DNA of 64,000 bases from JBCBKL01 sp038521825. GTDB lineage: Bacteria > Pseudomonadota > Alphaproteobacteria > Rhodobacterales > Rhodobacteraceae. A model generated the notes under the pieces. That model searched no databases. It saw nothing but the letters and a program-made list of their open reading frames with translations, and had not been told where the DNA came from. Within the stretch, counting starts at the first letter, position 1, and each line of letters starts with the position of its first letter. Position numbers and translations under genes: made by a program. The stretch lies in contig JBCBKL010000002.1 of NCBI GenBank assembly GCA_038521825.1, positions 62,001 to 126,000 of the forward strand, written 5' to 3'. This document shows positions 43,424 through 52,127 of this stretch, piece by piece.

Positions 43424-44914
43424 TCAAAGATCCATCAGCAAACGCCGGGGGTCTTCCAGTGCCTCTTTCACGCGCACAAGGAACGTCACCGCCCCTTTTC
43501 CGTCCACGATGCGGTGGTCGTAGCTGAGGGCGAGATACATCATCGGGCGGATCACCATCTCACCGTTATAGACCATGACACGCTCCTGGATCTTGTGCAT
43601 CCCAAGGATACCGGATTGCGGCGGGTTCAGGATAGGCGACGACATAAGAGAACCGTAGACACCGCCGTTCGACAGCGTGAACGTGCCGCCCTGCATCTCG
43701 GCCATCGACAATTTGCCATCGCGGGCCCGTACCCCTTTTTCTGCGATCTGTTTCTCGATCTCTGCGAAAGACAGCCGGTCGGCATCGCGGATGACCGGCA
43801 CGACAAGACCTGTGGGAGTGCCGGTGGCGATGCCCATGTGCACAAAGTTCTTGTAGACAATGTCCGTTCCGTCGATCTCGGCGTTGACCTCGGGGATCTC
43901 TTTCAAGGCGTGGCAGCAGGCCTTCGTGAAGAAAGACATAAAGCCCAGCCGTACACCGTGCTTCTTCTCAAAAAGGTCCTTGTATTCCTTCCGCAGATCC
44001 ATGACCGCGCCCATGTCAACCTCGTTGTAGGTCGTCAGCATCGCAGCGGTATTCTGAGCGTCCTTGAGACGGCGGGCGATGGTCTGGCGCAGGCGGGTCA
44101 TTTTGACCCGTTCTTCACGCGCCGCATCATCCGCTGAAACCGGTGCGCGCGGCGCGGCTGTAGGGGCCGCGGGCGTGGCGGATGCGGTGGCGATGGCCTT
44201 GGCGACATCCTCTTTCATCACACGGCCGTCGCGGCCGGTGGCTGTTACCGCGTCGCGGCTGATCCCTGCCTCGGCTATGGCTTTCTTGGCGCTTGGCGCA
44301 TCCTCGACATCCTTGTGTCCGGCAGTGGCAGGCGCCGGCTGCGCCTTGGCCTCGGCTGACTGTTTCACACTGCCAGTCGCTGCGATGACGGCGAGCTTGG
44401 CCGAAGCGTTAACGGTCGTGCCCTCCGGCGCGGTGATTTCAGACAGGACGCCGGCGGCGGGAGCGGGTACCTCGACGCTCACCTTGTCGGTTTCGAGCTC
44501 GCACAGCATTTCGTCTTGCGCGACGCTGTCGCCGACCGCCTTGAACCAGGTGCTGACGGTGGCCTCTGTCACGCTTTCGCCTAGGGTGGGCACCATGACA
44601 TCAACCGATTTTCCACCCTCTGTCTTGGGTGCTTCGACCGGTGCAGCGGGTTTCCTCGGTGCGGCGCTTGCGGCCGCGCCTTCGGTGATCGTGGCAAGCA
44701 ACGCATCGACGCCCACGGTTTCACCTTCTGCTGCAACGATTTCACCCAGCGTACCGGCAACCGGGCTTGGGACCTCGACTGTCACCTTATCGGTTTCAAG
44801 CTCGCAAAGCATCTCGTCGACGGCAACGGTTTCGCCGGGTTGCTTGAACCATGTGGCGACCGTTGCTTCGGTGACGCTTTCCCCAAGGGTGGGCACGCGG
44901 ACTTCGGTGGTCAT
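43424..44914 (-). CDS. sucB: 2-oxoglutarate dehydrogenase E2 (dihydrolipoyl succinyltransferase)
   Basis: A 496-residue E2 core protein. It has two N-terminal lipoyl domains instead of the single one found in E. coli SucB: LETDKVTVEV (lipoyl K43) and LETDKVSVEV (K144). They are joined by Ala/Pro linkers to an E3-binding domain (DAPSAKKAIAEAGISRDAV, about 215-255) and the catalytic domain with SYDHRIVDG (H467). It is separated from sucA by five bases. Confidence 0.95.
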   Translation of the reverse strand: MTTEVRVPTLGESVTEATVATWFKQPGETVAVDEMLCELETDKVTVEVPSPVAGTLGEIVAAEGETVGVDALLATITEGAAASAAPRKPAAPVEAPKTEGGKSVDVMVPTLGESVTEATVSTWFKAVGDSVAQDEMLCELETDKVSVEVPAPAAGVLSEITAPEGTTVNASAKLAVIAATGSVKQSAEAKAQPAPATAGHKDVEDAPSAKKAIAEAGISRDAVTATGRDGRVMKEDVAKAIATASATPAAPTAAPRAPVSADDAAREERVKMTRLRQTIARRLKDAQNTAAMLTTYNEVDMGAVMDLRKEYKDLFEKKHGVRLGFMSFFTKACCHALKEIPEVNAEIDGTDIVYKNFVHMGIATGTPTGLVVPVIRDADRLSFAEIEKQIAEKGVRARDGKLSMAEMQGGTFTLSNGGVYGSLMSSPILNPPQSGILGMHKIQERVMVYNGEMVIRPMMYLALSYDHRIVDGKGAVTFLVRVKEALEDPRRLLMDL

Positions 44915-44919
44915 TTCGC

Positions 44920-47877
44920 TTATCCTTCGATGGTCAGCGCTTCGTTGACGAGCGCTGCTTGTTGGGCTTTGTGCTGGCTGGCAAGGCCCGTTGCGGGCGA
45001 TGCCGATGTCGCGCGGCCCACGTAACGTGGGCGGCTGTGCTTGGCCCCGATCCGGCTGAGCACCCATTCGATGTTGGGTTCAATAAAGGACCAAGCCCCC
45101 TGGTTCTTGGGTTCTTCCTGACACCAGACCATCTCGGCCTCGGCGAAGCGCTCGAGTTCTTTCACAAGGCTCAGAGCGGGGAAGGGATAGTATTGTTCGA
45201 TCCGCAGCAGATAAACGTCATTGATACCGCGGTCGTCACGCTCTTCGAGCAGATCGTAATAGACTTTGCCCGAGCACATCACCACGCGCTTGATCTTGTC
45301 GTCCTTGACCAGTTCGGTGTCCGAGTTGCCCTTTTCCGCGTCGTCCCAGAGGACCCGGTGAAAGCTTGATCCGGTAACGAAATCCGCGGTCTCCGAGATT
45401 GCGAGCTTGTGACGCAGGAGGGATTTCGGGGTCATCAGGATCAGCGGCTTGCGGAAATCCCTGTGCAGTTGCCGCCGAAGGATGTGGAAATAGTTGGCGG
45501 GCGTCGTGCAGTTGGCGACGATCCAGTTGTCCTGACCACACATCTGCAGGAACCGCTCCAGCCGGGCAGAGGAGTGCTCGGGCCCCTGACCCTCGAACCC
45601 GTGGGGCAACAGGACGACCAGACCGGACATCCGCAACCACTTGGATTCACCGGAACTGATGAATTGGTCGAACATGATCTGAGCACCGTTGGCGAAGTCT
45701 CCAAACTGCGCTTCCCACATCGTCAGCGCGTTCGGCTCGGCCAGCGAATAGCCGTACTCAAAGCCAAGCACCGCGTATTCCGAAAGGGCGGAGTCGATCA
45801 CCTCGTAGCGCGACTGCCCTTCACGGATTTGATTGAGGGGATAATACCGCTCTTCGGTCTCCTGATTGATGAAGGCCGAATGCCGCTGGCTGAAAGTGCC
45901 GCGCGTGCTGTCCTGACCGGCGAGGCGCACGGGATACCCTTCGGTCAGAAGGGATCCGAAGGCCAACGCCTCACCTGTGGCCCAGTCAAAGCCCCGCCCT
46001 GTCTCGAACATCTCTTTCTTGGCTTCCATGAGACGCCCGACTGTGCGGTGCATGGGAAAGCCTTCGGGCGCGGTCGTCAGTGCAGTGCCGATCTGATCGA
46101 GCGTTTCCCGCTCGATCGCGGTTTTGCCGCGTACATAATCTTCCTTGTTGCGGTCGAGATGGGACCATTTCCCATCCAGCCAGTCTGCCTTATTAGGTTT
46201 GAAGTCCTTGCCGGCCTCGAACTCGTCGTTCATGTGCACCTGGAAGGCCGCCTTCATGTCCTCGATCTCGCCCTCGGGGATCAGGCCGTCGTTGACAAGG
46301 CGTTCGGTATAGAGCGTTAGGGTCGTTTTGTGTTTCTTGATCCGCTTGTACATGACCGGGTTGGTGAACATGGGCTCGTCGCCCTCGTTGTGGCCAAACC
46401 GGCGGTAGCAGAAGACGTCAATCACCACGTCCTTGCCGAACTTCTGGCGGAACTCTGTCGCGACCTTGGCGGCGTGCACGACGGCCTCTGGATCATCGCC
46501 GTTCACGTGGAAGATTGGTGCCTCGACCACCAATGCGTTGTCGGTGGGATAGGGGGAGGAGCGCGAAAAGTGCGGCGCGGTGGTGAAACCGATCTGGTTG
46601 TTGACGACGATATGCATCGTGCCGCCGGTCTTGTGACCACGCAGACCCGACAGGGCGAAACATTCGGCCACAACGCCCTGACCGGCAAAGGCCGCATCGC
46701 CGTGCAGGAGCAGCGGCATAACCTGTGTGCGGTCATGGTCCGCGAGTTGATCCTGTTTCGCCCGCGACTTGCCCAGAACAACTGGATTAACCGCCTCTAG
46801 GTGAGAAGGGTTCGCCGTGAGGCTCAGGTGCACCGTATTGCCGTCGAAATCCCGATCTGAAGAGGCGCCAAGGTGATATTTGACGTCACCTGAGCCGTCG
46901 ACTTCATCCGGTTTGAAGCTGCCGCCCTGAAATTCGTTAAAGATCGCCCGGTAGGGTTTGCGCATAACATTGGCGAGGATGTTGAGCCGACCCCTGTGAG
47001 GCATGCCGATCACGACGTCCTTGAGCCCGAGCGCGCCGCCGCGTTTGATGATCTGTTCCATCGCGGGGATCAGGGCCTCGCCCCCATCCAGGCCAAAGCG
47101 CTTGGTGCCGGTGTACTTGACATGCAGGAACTTTTCGAAGCCTTCGGCCTCGACCAGCTTGTTCAGGATCGCTTTCCGCCCTTCGCGAGTAAACCTGATT
47201 TCCTTGTCGTAGCCTTCGATCCGCTCCTTCAGCCAACCCGCCTGTTCAGGATCCGAGATGTGCATGTATTGCAGCGCAAAGGTGCCGCAATAAGTCCGCT
47301 TCACGATCTCGAGGATCTGACGCATCGAGGCAAGCTGCAGACCAAGAACCTGGTCGATAAAGATCGGCCGGTCCATGTCGGCCTCGGCAAAGCCATAGGA
47401 TTTCGGGTCAAGCTCGGGATGGGGGGTCTGGTCGCGCATCCCCAGCGGGTCGATATCGGCGATCAAGTGGCCCCGGATCCGGTAGGCACGGATCAGCATG
47501 AGGGCCCGAATCGAGTCGAGCACGGCGCGCTTGATCTGGTCATCGGTGACCTCGACACCCTTCTCCTGCGCCTTGGCCTTGATCTTGTCGCCTGCTGCCT
47601 TGGTCTCAACCGGTTGCGCCCATTCCCCGGTCAGCGCGCCCGTTAGATCGTCATTCGGCTGCGGAGGCCAGTCCGCGCGCGCCCAGGACGGTCCTTCGGC
47701 CTCGCGCTTGACGCTGATCTCATCGTCCCCCATGGCGCGGAAGAACGCTTGCCACGCCTCATCCACCGCCGCCGGATCACTCGCGTATCGCGCATACATC
47801 TGTTCGAGATATTCGGCATTGTGCCCCTGCATGAAGCTGGAGGCATGGAACTGGTCGTTGGGGGATTGGTCGGTCAT
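44920..47877 (-). CDS. sucA: 2-oxoglutarate dehydrogenase E1
   Basis: A 985-residue thiamine-diphosphate enzyme that decarboxylates 2-oxoglutarate and succinylates the lipoyl group of SucB. The N-terminal E2-binding segment (SSFMQGHNAEYLEQMYARY) and the catalytic region (GMPHRGRLNILANVMRKP, GDAAFAGQGVVAECFAL) are intact, as is the C-terminal transketolase domain (RGTFSQRHSAFINQE). The ATG overlaps the DUF805 stop by four bases, so translation of the two is coupled. Confidence 0.97.
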   Translation of the reverse strand: MTDQSPNDQFHASSFMQGHNAEYLEQMYARYASDPAAVDEAWQAFFRAMGDDEISVKREAEGPSWARADWPPQPNDDLTGALTGEWAQPVETKAAGDKIKAKAQEKGVEVTDDQIKRAVLDSIRALMLIRAYRIRGHLIADIDPLGMRDQTPHPELDPKSYGFAEADMDRPIFIDQVLGLQLASMRQILEIVKRTYCGTFALQYMHISDPEQAGWLKERIEGYDKEIRFTREGRKAILNKLVEAEGFEKFLHVKYTGTKRFGLDGGEALIPAMEQIIKRGGALGLKDVVIGMPHRGRLNILANVMRKPYRAIFNEFQGGSFKPDEVDGSGDVKYHLGASSDRDFDGNTVHLSLTANPSHLEAVNPVVLGKSRAKQDQLADHDRTQVMPLLLHGDAAFAGQGVVAECFALSGLRGHKTGGTMHIVVNNQIGFTTAPHFSRSSPYPTDNALVVEAPIFHVNGDDPEAVVHAAKVATEFRQKFGKDVVIDVFCYRRFGHNEGDEPMFTNPVMYKRIKKHKTTLTLYTERLVNDGLIPEGEIEDMKAAFQVHMNDEFEAGKDFKPNKADWLDGKWSHLDRNKEDYVRGKTAIERETLDQIGTALTTAPEGFPMHRTVGRLMEAKKEMFETGRGFDWATGEALAFGSLLTEGYPVRLAGQDSTRGTFSQRHSAFINQETEERYYPLNQIREGQSRYEVIDSALSEYAVLGFEYGYSLAEPNALTMWEAQFGDFANGAQIMFDQFISSGESKWLRMSGLVVLLPHGFEGQGPEHSSARLERFLQMCGQDNWIVANCTTPANYFHILRRQLHRDFRKPLILMTPKSLLRHKLAISETADFVTGSSFHRVLWDDAEKGNSDTELVKDDKIKRVVMCSGKVYYDLLEERDDRGINDVYLLRIEQYYPFPALSLVKELERFAEAEMVWCQEEPKNQGAWSFIEPNIEWVLSRIGAKHSRPRYVGRATSASPATGLASQHKAQQAALVNEALTIEG

Positions 47878-48467
47878 TGGGGCACCTCATATGGGTTGGG
47901 ACCGTATTTGTTGGGACCGGTTTGGGTTGGGCGTGCGAGCCACCAGATGACCACAGCCAAGGAGCTGAAGGCGGCTAGCCATGCAATCAAAAACAGAATT
48001 GCATTACTCGGAATCAAAACACTCTCCGGCACTGCCACAGAAGACGGTAGATCTGTCGTATCAACGATGACGCGCTCAGCAGCCACGAAGAAAATTCCAA
48101 GCATAACGGCAATTCCCGCGACAGGCAGAAATATATGCCAGCCCAGCCGGCCGGTATCGTGCAAACGACGCCATGTCACGGCCAGGAGCGGTGTGATCGT
48201 TGCGATCCCGAACACCGCGCCGAACCAAGCCGAATTGTATTCATATCTCTGCGAGACGATTGTCTGTGGTTCGTCAGAACTGTTGATGGAAACCCGAACG
48301 TCGTCTGTGACCGTTGGTCCAAAGAGTACTGAATTGAGCAGCGTCAGGAGAGCCGAAACGATAACCAGAAAGAGCCCAAACTTCCAGAACTCCGGCCGGG
48401 CAGCACGGCCGGAGAAAGTCGCGTATTGGCGGAATGAAGTCTTGGTCGCTTCAATCAGTGTCATCAT
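47874..48467 (-). CDS. DUF805 membrane protein
   Basis: A 197-residue inner-membrane protein of the DUF805 (YhaH-like) family. The diagnostic pieces are YATFSGRAARPEFWKFGLF at the N terminus and VTWRRLHDTGRLGWHIFLP in the middle, with about four spans. A polar segment of about 45 residues (RVSINSSDEPQTIVSQRYEY) splits the first two spans. Function is unknown. It sits between sucD and sucA and overlaps sucA by four bases, an unusual partner for a TCA enzyme. I set the start at 48467 (AGGGA upstream). Confidence 0.85.
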   Translation of the reverse strand: MMTLIEATKTSFRQYATFSGRAARPEFWKFGLFLVIVSALLTLLNSVLFGPTVTDDVRVSINSSDEPQTIVSQRYEYNSAWFGAVFGIATITPLLAVTWRRLHDTGRLGWHIFLPVAGIAVMLGIFFVAAERVIVDTTDLPSSVAVPESVLIPSNAILFLIAWLAAFSSLAVVIWWLARPTQTGPNKYGPNPYEVPQ

Positions 48468-48559
48468 CCAGTCCCTGTGATCCGGCCGGCTCACCGTGGA
48501 TCATATGAGCCGCTTTCGTCGGACGGTTGCGCTCGAACCATATACGCTCGGGCGGCGTC

Positions 48560-49444
48560 TCACCCCTTGATCGCCTCCATCACCGCCTCGCCCAGCGTCG
48601 CGGGGCTGTCGGCCACGACGATACCGGCGGCGCGCATCGCTTCGATCTTGTCCTCGGCACCGCCTTTGCCACCGGCGACAATCGCGCCCGCGTGGCCCAT
48701 GCGGCGGCCCGGAGGGGCAGTGCGGCCTGCGATGAAGCCTGCGGTCGGTTTCCAGCGGCCCTTCTTTTTCTCGTTAGCGAGGAACTGGGCGGCGTCTTCC
48801 TCGGCGCTGCCACCGATCTCACCGATCATGATGATGCTTTCTGTCTCTGGATCGCCCAGGAACATCTCGAGCACGTCGATATGCTCGGTTCCTTTGATCG
48901 GGTCACCGCCAATGCCCACGGCCGAAGATTGCCCCAAACCCATATCCGTCGTCTGCTTCACCGCTTCGTATGTAAGCGTGCCCGACCGGCTCACAACACC
49001 CACGCTGCCGCGCTTGTGAATGTGCCCGGGCATGATGCCGATCTTGCAGGCATCCGGCGTGATGACGCCGGGACAGTTCGGCCCGATCAGCTTGGAGGAC
49101 GACCCCTCAAGCGCCTTTTTCACCTTCATCATGTCGAGCACAGGAATGCCTTCGGTGATGCAGACGATCAGGGGCATCTCGGCGTCGATCGCCTCGAGGA
49201 TTGAATCCGCGGCAAATGGTGGCGGGACGTAGATGACCGAGGCGTTTGCGTCAGTCTTCGCCATCGCCTCGTGGACCGAGTTGAAAACCGGCAGGTCCAG
49301 ATGGGTGATGCCGCCCTTGCCCGGGGTTACACCGCCGACCATTTTTGTACCGTAAGCAATGGCCTGCTCGGTATGAAAGGTCCCCTGCGAGCCCGTCAGG
49401 CCCTGGCAGATAACCTTGGTATTTTCATCGATAAGTACGGCCAT
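48560..49444 (-). CDS. sucD: Succinyl-CoA synthetase subunit alpha
   Basis: A 294-residue subunit carrying the phosphohistidine (H251 in GHAGAIVAGGKG). The CoA-binding N-terminal CoA_binding domain starts with TKVICQGLTGSQGTFHTEQA. It is normally translated right after sucC; here two genes for secreted unknown proteins (49464-50668) separate them. Starts at the ATG at 49444. Confidence 0.97.
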   Translation of the reverse strand: MAVLIDENTKVICQGLTGSQGTFHTEQAIAYGTKMVGGVTPGKGGITHLDLPVFNSVHEAMAKTDANASVIYVPPPFAADSILEAIDAEMPLIVCITEGIPVLDMMKVKKALEGSSSKLIGPNCPGVITPDACKIGIMPGHIHKRGSVGVVSRSGTLTYEAVKQTTDMGLGQSSAVGIGGDPIKGTEHIDVLEMFLGDPETESIIMIGEIGGSAEEDAAQFLANEKKKGRWKPTAGFIAGRTAPPGRRMGHAGAIVAGGKGGAEDKIEAMRAAGIVVADSPATLGEAVMEAIKG

Positions 49445-49463
49445 GATCGGTCCTTTTGTTCGT

Positions 49464-50024
49464 CTAAACGCGGTATGAGCTGAAGAACACGCTGCTGCCG
49501 TTATCGACGCAGCCTGTGGCATTGTTTCCTGCCCCGACGCCTATGATCAGGCCAATGGGGTTTGTCGGGTCTTCGTAGGTGACGCATTGGGCCGGACGGC
49601 CCGTCGCCGGATTGATGGTGCCTTGCTGAACCTTGCGCAGAAAGCCCGGGTAGAGTTGGGGAATAACACTATCAAGTACGGCGCTGGCATCCGAGACACT
49701 GAGGTGGTTCGAGGTGACGATGCAATGCTCGGGCATCTCGCCGTAGTAGAGCTCGATCGAAACAGTGTCCGCCGGTGCGGCGAAAATGTGGGTCGTATCG
49801 CTGTTGACCGTGCTCCGATCCACGCTTTCCGAAAAGCCGGTCGCGCGAAATTGGCTTGCGCGCAGGTTGCCGTTCCAACCGGGCGTGTTGCAAAGCTGCA
49901 GGGCAAGAGCCACGTTCATGCGCACCGCCTCGTCGAATGTCTGGGCGCTGGCCTTGTAGGCGGCGAAGGTGGCTCCGAGGAGGGCACAGCCAAAGGCGAG
50001 GTTTATGCGTTGGAAGCGTGTCAA
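49464..50024 (-). CDS. Secreted protein of unknown function between sucC and sucD
   Basis: A protein of about 186 residues with a good signal peptide (RINLAFGCALLGATFAAYKA, cleavage near KASA|Q). The mature part (FDEAVRMNVALALQLCNTPG, ELYYGEMPEHCIVTSNHL, CVTYEDPTNP) has four cysteines that could pair in the periplasm. I prefer the TTG at 50024, preceded by GAGGGCGGG, because it gives a proper signal; a TTG at 50075 would add 17 charged residues. I do not recognise the family. Confidence 0.6.
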   Translation of the reverse strand: MTRFQRINLAFGCALLGATFAAYKASAQTFDEAVRMNVALALQLCNTPGWNGNLRASQFRATGFSESVDRSTVNSDTTHIFAAPADTVSIELYYGEMPEHCIVTSNHLSVSDASAVLDSVIPQLYPGFLRKVQQGTINPATGRPAQCVTYEDPTNPIGLIIGVGAGNNATGCVDNGSSVFFSSYRV

Positions 50025-50089
50025 TACCCGCCCTCGGCGTGATGCGGGACCCGATCGTGATATGATATCAGCCAAAACAGATTTGTGTC

Positions 50090-50668
50090 CTATTCTTCAA
50101 TCAGGCGATGCAAGCCGGAAATCGCAAAGTAATTGGTGTGCGCTTCGAACTGGGTCACTACGTTGATGTCTTCGAAGAGGCCGCTTGCGGCCAGAACATG
50201 ACTGTCACCCACGGGCGTAAATCCTGTGCTTCCGTATACGACGCCCGGTGTGTCCTGGGGAGCGCTGCCGCCGACGAGTGAGACCGAAGACAATGCAGAA
50301 AGACGATCTCGAAGCGCTTTGGTCAGAGAGGCCCCATCAGATATCGGCGTGATCATATTTTTGGTCAGTACACACGTAATCTGGAGGGTGCCGGGAACAC
50401 CCGCGATTTGCACATCCTCTAGAAGATCTTCATTCGACGTGGTTACCCAGACAATCTGGCCGTCGGGGGTCGTTGTGACGACCCGTTCTCCTGATGGGCC
50501 AGGAATGGTCAGGGCCTGAAGATAGATTGCTGGTTCCAAAAAGGCTTGTGAGCAGGTTTTGAGGTATGCACCCAAAACCTGATCTACGACGTCTTCCGCG
50601 GGTCCGCCCAAGCTTGCGGAGCCGAATATCGACCACAGCACCGCAACTCCGAAGGGGCATGTCCGCAT
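50090..50668 (-). CDS. Secreted protein of unknown function, coupled to sucC
   Basis: A 192-residue protein with a hydrophobic N terminus (VAVLWSIFGSASLGG) consistent with a signal peptide. The mature part has two cysteines (LKTCSQAF, LQITCVLTKN) and beta-rich segments. Its ATG shares one base with the sucC stop codon, so it is translated with sucC. It resembles the next gene in general layout (secreted, about 190 residues, Cys-containing early helix), and both may be diverged copies; that needs a profile comparison. Family not recognised. Confidence 0.6.
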   Translation of the reverse strand: MRTCPFGVAVLWSIFGSASLGGPAEDVVDQVLGAYLKTCSQAFLEPAIYLQALTIPGPSGERVVTTTPDGQIVWVTTSNEDLLEDVQIAGVPGTLQITCVLTKNMITPISDGASLTKALRDRLSALSSVSLVGGSAPQDTPGVVYGSTGFTPVGDSHVLAASGLFEDINVVTQFEAHTNYFAISGLHRLIEE

Positions 50669-51861
50669 TAGCCTTTGACCGCCTGCACGATCTTCTGAGC
50701 GCCGTCCTTCAGATCGTCGGCCGCGATCACGTCAACGTCGGAATTGTTGAGGATTTCCTTCCCCTTTTCGACATTCGTTCCCTCGAGCCGCACAACCAGA
50801 GGGACCTGCAGGCCGACTTCCTTCACCGCAGCAATCACGCCCTCGGCGATGACGTCACAGCGCATAATGCCACCGAAGATGTTGACGAGGATCCCTTTCA
50901 CGTTCGGGTCCGAGGTGATGATCTTGAACGCTTCGGTCACCTTTTCCTTCGTCGCACCCCCGCCCACGTCAAGAAAGTTTGCAGGCTCGGCCCCATAAAG
51001 CTTGATGATGTCCATTGTCGCCATGGCGAGGCCCGCGCCATTGACCATGCATCCGATCTCGCCATCCAGCGCGATATAGTTCAGGTCGTATTTCGACGCT
51101 TCGAGCTCCTTTGGATCCTCTTCTGAGGTATCCCGCAGCTCGGCGATGTCGGGGTGGCGGTAGACCGCGTTACCGTCAAAGCCCATTTTGGCGTCCAGGC
51201 ATTTGAGATCTCCCTCATCCGTGATGATGAGCGGGTTGATCTCCAGCATTTCCATGTCTTTTTCGACGAACATTTTATAGAGCGTGCCCATCAATGCCAC
51301 GCATTGTTTGACCTGTTTGCCCTCGAGCCCCAGCATGAACGCGATGCGGCGGCCGTGGAAGGGCTGGTATCCCGTGGCCGGATCAACGCTGAACGACAGG
51401 ATCTTATCCGGTGTTTCGGCAGCAACCTCTTCGATGTCCATGCCGCCTTCGGTCGAACAGACAAAGCTGATGCGGCTGGTTTGTCGGTCAACGAGAAGGG
51501 CGAGGTAAAGCTCGGTCATGATGCCGGAGCCGTCCTCGATATAGATGCGGTTCACTTGCTTGCCGACGGGACCGGTCTGGTGTGTCACCAAAGTGCGACC
51601 GAGCATCTTTTTGGCCTCTTCTGAGGCTTCCTCGACCGACTTGGTCAGGCGTACCCCGCCCCTGTCGCCAGCATCCGCTTCCTTGAAGGAGCCCTTGCCG
51701 CGACCACCGGCATGGATCTGCGCCTTGACCACCCACATCGGGCCGTCAAGCTCGCCCGCCGCCGTTTTGGCCTCTTCGGCGCGCAGAACGACCCGCCCAT
51801 CCGAAACCGGTGCCCCGTAGCTACGCAGCAATGCCTTGGCCTGATATTCGTGGATGTTCAT
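50668..51861 (-). CDS. sucC: Succinyl-CoA synthetase subunit beta
   Basis: A 397-residue ATP-grasp subunit that binds nucleotide and succinate. The N terminus NIHEYQAKALLRSYGAPVS, the ATP-grasp lysines (VVKAQIHAGGRGK) and FLDVGGGATKEKVTEAF are typical. It forms the heterotetramer with SucD, making succinate and ATP or GTP. It is the first gene of the suc transcription unit, downstream of a 266-base region with two GTGATCAC palindromes. Confidence 0.97.
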   Translation of the reverse strand: MNIHEYQAKALLRSYGAPVSDGRVVLRAEEAKTAAGELDGPMWVVKAQIHAGGRGKGSFKEADAGDRGGVRLTKSVEEASEEAKKMLGRTLVTHQTGPVGKQVNRIYIEDGSGIMTELYLALLVDRQTSRISFVCSTEGGMDIEEVAAETPDKILSFSVDPATGYQPFHGRRIAFMLGLEGKQVKQCVALMGTLYKMFVEKDMEMLEINPLIITDEGDLKCLDAKMGFDGNAVYRHPDIAELRDTSEEDPKELEASKYDLNYIALDGEIGCMVNGAGLAMATMDIIKLYGAEPANFLDVGGGATKEKVTEAFKIITSDPNVKGILVNIFGGIMRCDVIAEGVIAAVKEVGLQVPLVVRLEGTNVEKGKEILNNSDVDVIAADDLKDGAQKIVQAVKG

Positions 51862-51973
51862 GAGCGTGCGTTCCCGTCTGGATGGCTTTTGACTGCCGTA
51901 TACGGAAGTCTACTAATACCTCGTAAATGATAATCTGCATGGAAGCCTCAATTTCCGAGAAAAAAGCGACTAC

Positions 51974-52003
51974 TGTGATCACACGATAAAAATGCGTGAT
52001 CAC
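51974..52003. promoter_or_regulatory. Pair of GTGATCAC palindromes, candidate operator
   Basis: Two copies of the palindrome GTGATCAC lie at 51975-51982 (extended to TGTGATCACA, 51974-51983) and 51996-52003, with centres exactly 21 bp apart, i.e. two helical turns. They sit in an AT-rich stretch between divergent sucC and the PAP2 gene, 113-142 bases before sucC. The half-sites are not spaced as in a Crp or Fnr box. The regulator is unknown; the arrangement suits a tetramer or two dimers on one face. Confidence 0.55.
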
Positions 52004-52127
52004 AAATAAATTTCGTTGCTGAGAATCTGTGCATACAAGCCGCACTTTCAAAGAACAAAAATTAACACACTCGTCATGTTCCCTGTCTATCGGCTAGAGG
52101 AGAGATGACGGCACAGGGGCGGATGTG

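Noticed and set aside
51974..52003. Crp or Fnr binding site upstream of sucC
   Set aside because: TGTGA and TCACA halves abut with no 6-bp spacer; an Fnr TTGAT-N4-ATCAA pattern is also absent.
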